The position numbers were made by a program, and so were the translations under genes. Under the pieces are notes generated by a model that saw nothing but the letters and a program-made list of their open reading frames with translations, did no database searches and was not told the origin of the DNA. Below, piece by piece: positions 15,301-16,929 of a DNA stretch of 16,929 nucleotides (position 1 is the first letter of the stretch; the number at the start of each line of letters is the position of its first letter). The DNA comes from Pseudomonadota bacterium (GTDB lineage: Bacteria > Pseudomonadota > Alphaproteobacteria > Parvibaculales > Parvibaculaceae): the NCBI GenBank assembly GCA_021780275.1, contig JAJXZC010000545.1:1-16929 (forward strand). The letters are read 5' to 3'.

Positions 15301-16581
15301 CAGGAGATGGGCGACGATCCGATGCACGTCATGATGCGCCAAATCATGGCGCTGTTCGACGAATACCAGTCCAAGGAGAACGCCAAGCACGTCCTGCGCG
15401 CCCAGAAGGAAAACGCCCGGCAGGGTTTTTGGAACGGCGCGCTGCCGCCGATCGGTTATCGCGTCGTCGCGGCCGAGCAGCGCGGCGCCAAAATCAAGAA
15501 GAAGCTGGAGATCGATCCGTTGCACGCCGACACCGTGCGGCTGATTTATCGCTTGGCCTTGGAGGGCGATGGCGCATCCGGCCAAATGGGCGTCAAGAAC
15601 ATCGTCTCCACCCTGAACAGCCGCCGCATCTTCACCCGCGACGGCGGGCGCTGGGGCATCGGGCAGGTTCACCGCATCCTGACCCGCGCGACCTATATCG
15701 GCCACCACGAGTTCAACAAGCGCGCGAAATCCAAGGAACTGAAGCCCGTCAGCGAAGTGATCGCCGTCGCCGTGCCGCCGCTGATCGACCAGGCCACCTT
15801 CGACGCCGTGCAGGCCCATTTGCGCGCCCGCAACCCCAAGGTCACGCCCGCCCGCGTCGTCAGCGGCCCCACTCTCCTTACCGGCATTTGCTTCTGCGCC
15901 GACTGCGGCGGCGCAATGACGCTTCGCACCGGCAAGGGCGGGCGCTACCGCTACTACACCTGTTCCATCAAGGCCCGGCAGGGCGAGACCGGCTGCAAGG
16001 GCCGTTCGATCCCTATGGACAAGCTCGACTGCCTCGTCGCCAGCCACATCGAGGACCGCTTGCTACAGCCCGAGCGCCTCGAAGAAGTGCTGGCCTCGGT
16101 GCTCGACCGCCGCCAGGAGCGGACGGAGCGCCGCCGCGAGCATATCGCCGAACTGAACAAGCGCGCCGCCGAGACCGAACTGCGGCTCAAGCGCCTCTAT
16201 GACGCCATCGAGTCCGGCGTCGCGGACCTCGACGACCCGGCGCTGAAGGAGAGGATCATCGGCCTGAAGGCGATCCGCGATCAAGCCCAGGCCGACGCCA
16301 ACCGCGCGCAGGCGATGGCGGAAAGCGCGGGGCAGCAGGCGATCACGGCCGCCATGGTCCAGACATTCGCCATAACCGCCCGAGAGCGCATCCGGATCGA
16401 CGGCGGCGGCTACCGGCGCGAACACCTTCGCGCACTGGCCCAGCGGGTGGAGGTCGCGGATGGCGAGGTCCGCATCATGGGGTCGAAAGGCGATCTGCTC
16501 CGAACGCTCGCCGCCGCCAGCGGCATAAAATCGGCTACGCCCGGCGTTCGCAGTTCTGTGCCGAGTTGGCGGATGGGGTGA
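15301..16581 (+). pseudogene. Large serine recombinase, lacking the N-terminal catalytic domain
   Basis: Remnant of a large serine integrase. Present are the end of the linker (GDDPMHVMMRQIMALFDEYQ), the Recombinase DNA-binding domain (GFWNGALPPIGYRV, then GVKNIVSTLNSRRIFTRDGG and RWGIGQVHRILTRATYIG), a zinc ribbon with Cys pairs (FCADCGG, then YYTCSIKARQGETGCKG), a long coiled coil (EERLEEVLASVLDRRQE-type helices, about 16080-16330) and the family C-terminus (GGYRREHLRALAQRVEV, SSVPSWRMG). Missing is the roughly 130-150 residue resolvase domain with the nucleophilic serine. An in-frame TGA (15271-15273) lies just upstream, so no longer protein is possible. Without the serine it cannot cut DNA, though a DNA-binding fragment might still be made from the ATG at 15307 or 15322. 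Its last 15 bases overlap the tRNA-Ser gene, marking the element's end. Confidence 0.85.
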
Positions 16582-16656
16582 GATTCGAACTCACGGTACG
16601 CTTACACGCACGGCGGTTTTCAAGACCGCTGCCTTAAACCGCTCGGCCACCCATCC
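16567..16656 (-). tRNA. tRNA-Ser (anticodon UGA)
   Basis: Ninety bases including an encoded CCA (16567-16569). The acceptor arm GGATGGG pairs perfectly with CCCATCC, with G73 as discriminator, as expected for serine. The D arm has the class II GGCCGAGCGGTTTAAGGC, the anticodon stem GCGGT/ACCGC encloses CTTGAAA with anticodon TGA (16620-16622), a long variable arm follows, and the T arm is GTGAG-TTCGAAT-CTCAC. The gene looks functional. Its 3' end faces the recombinase remnant and overlaps it by 15 bases, the usual geometry for an element integrated at a tRNA 3' end. Confidence 0.96.
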
Positions 16657-16769
16657 CACTGCGGAGATCCTTTAGCCGCTCATCCAACCTATCTCAAGTG
16701 TTGACGAGAGATGACATTCTCCATCATGTCTTGGGTTCCCGCGTCTCTCTTGCCCAAAGCCCTCGATTT

Positions 16770-16929
16770 ATGATCTTCCGGTTCACCGCCATCCTCGCCG
16801 CCGCTCTTGCGATCCAGGCTGTCGCTGCGCGGGCACAGCCAGTTGCGGACCCGTCCAGTATTTGGACCATCCAGGGTGAAAACGCCTCCATTTCCGCTGG
16901 CAGACCGACCGACCGCCAATATGTCAATG
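16770..16929 (+). CDS. Secreted protein resembling LpxR-type lipid A deacylase, N-terminus only (cut by right edge)
   Basis: Fifty-three codons of a gene that continues past the window. MIFRFTAILAAALAIQAVAA is a signal peptide with a likely cleavage after ARAQ (about residue 23). The mature start, SIWTIQGENASISAGRPTDR then QYVN, resembles the opening strands of the LpxR family (DUF2219), outer-membrane beta-barrels that remove the 3'-acyl group of lipid A and typically begin with an END-type motif followed by TDRxYTNG. The catalytic residues are not in view, so the assignment rests on this short N-terminal pattern. No clear ribosome site precedes the ATG. It lies beyond the tRNA, so it probably belongs to the chromosome outside the element. 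Confidence 0.6.
   Translation, partial: MIFRFTAILAAALAIQAVAARAQPVADPSSIWTIQGENASISAGRPTDRQYVN

Noticed and set aside
15049..16047. A 332-codon minus-strand frame across the recombinase remnant
   Set aside because: The plus-strand frame carries clear recombinase and zinc-ribbon motifs; the opposite frame has none and looks like compositional noise.

Overview
The window looks like chromosomal DNA of a GC-rich alphaproteobacterium, most likely of the order Hyphomicrobiales (Rhizobiales). Supporting this are an Agrobacterium/Ti-type transfer module (TraA relaxase, divergent TraC and TraD), Tad pseudopilin genes and short PilZ proteins of alphaproteobacterial type. I cannot name a genus from sequence alone. 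Both edges cut genes.

Layout. Positions 1-2160 (minus) are the first 720 codons of a TraA relaxase-helicase; its end lies beyond the left edge. A recognisable origin of transfer (RSF1010/Ti type, MOBQ class) lies at 2191-2241, and traC and traD run away from it on plus to 2949. Then come two small paralogous helical proteins of unknown function (3140-3325 and 3482-3712) and a convergent XRE-family repressor (3684-3980, minus) with a repeat-rich upstream region.

From 4256 to 15068 the content is second-messenger, chemosensory and surface-organelle genes: a 1213-residue membrane GGDEF-EAL protein with three PAS domains (minus), a PAS-GGDEF diguanylate cyclase (minus), a divergent soluble FIST-sensor chemoreceptor (plus), a three-gene tadE-tadE-tadG operon (minus), and a divergent PilZ c-di-GMP receptor (plus). 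GGDEF, RxxD, EAL and PilZ motifs all look intact. A coherent but unproven reading is that c-di-GMP made and degraded by the two enzymes is read by the PilZ protein and influences Tad-pilus-dependent attachment, while the FIST receptor feeds ligand information into a chemosensory array.

At 15301-16581 lies a large serine recombinase that has lost its N-terminal catalytic domain. Its 3' end overlaps the 3' end of tRNA-Ser(UGA) (16567-16656, minus), a typical integration site. Beyond the tRNA, at the right edge, a secreted protein resembling LpxR-type lipid A deacylases begins. The transfer module at one end and a dead integrase against a tRNA at the other suggest that much or all of the window is an integrated element, or layered remnants of several, now immobile through at least this recombinase. 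An alternative is that the c-di-GMP/Tad block is ordinary chromosome between two unrelated mobile remnants.
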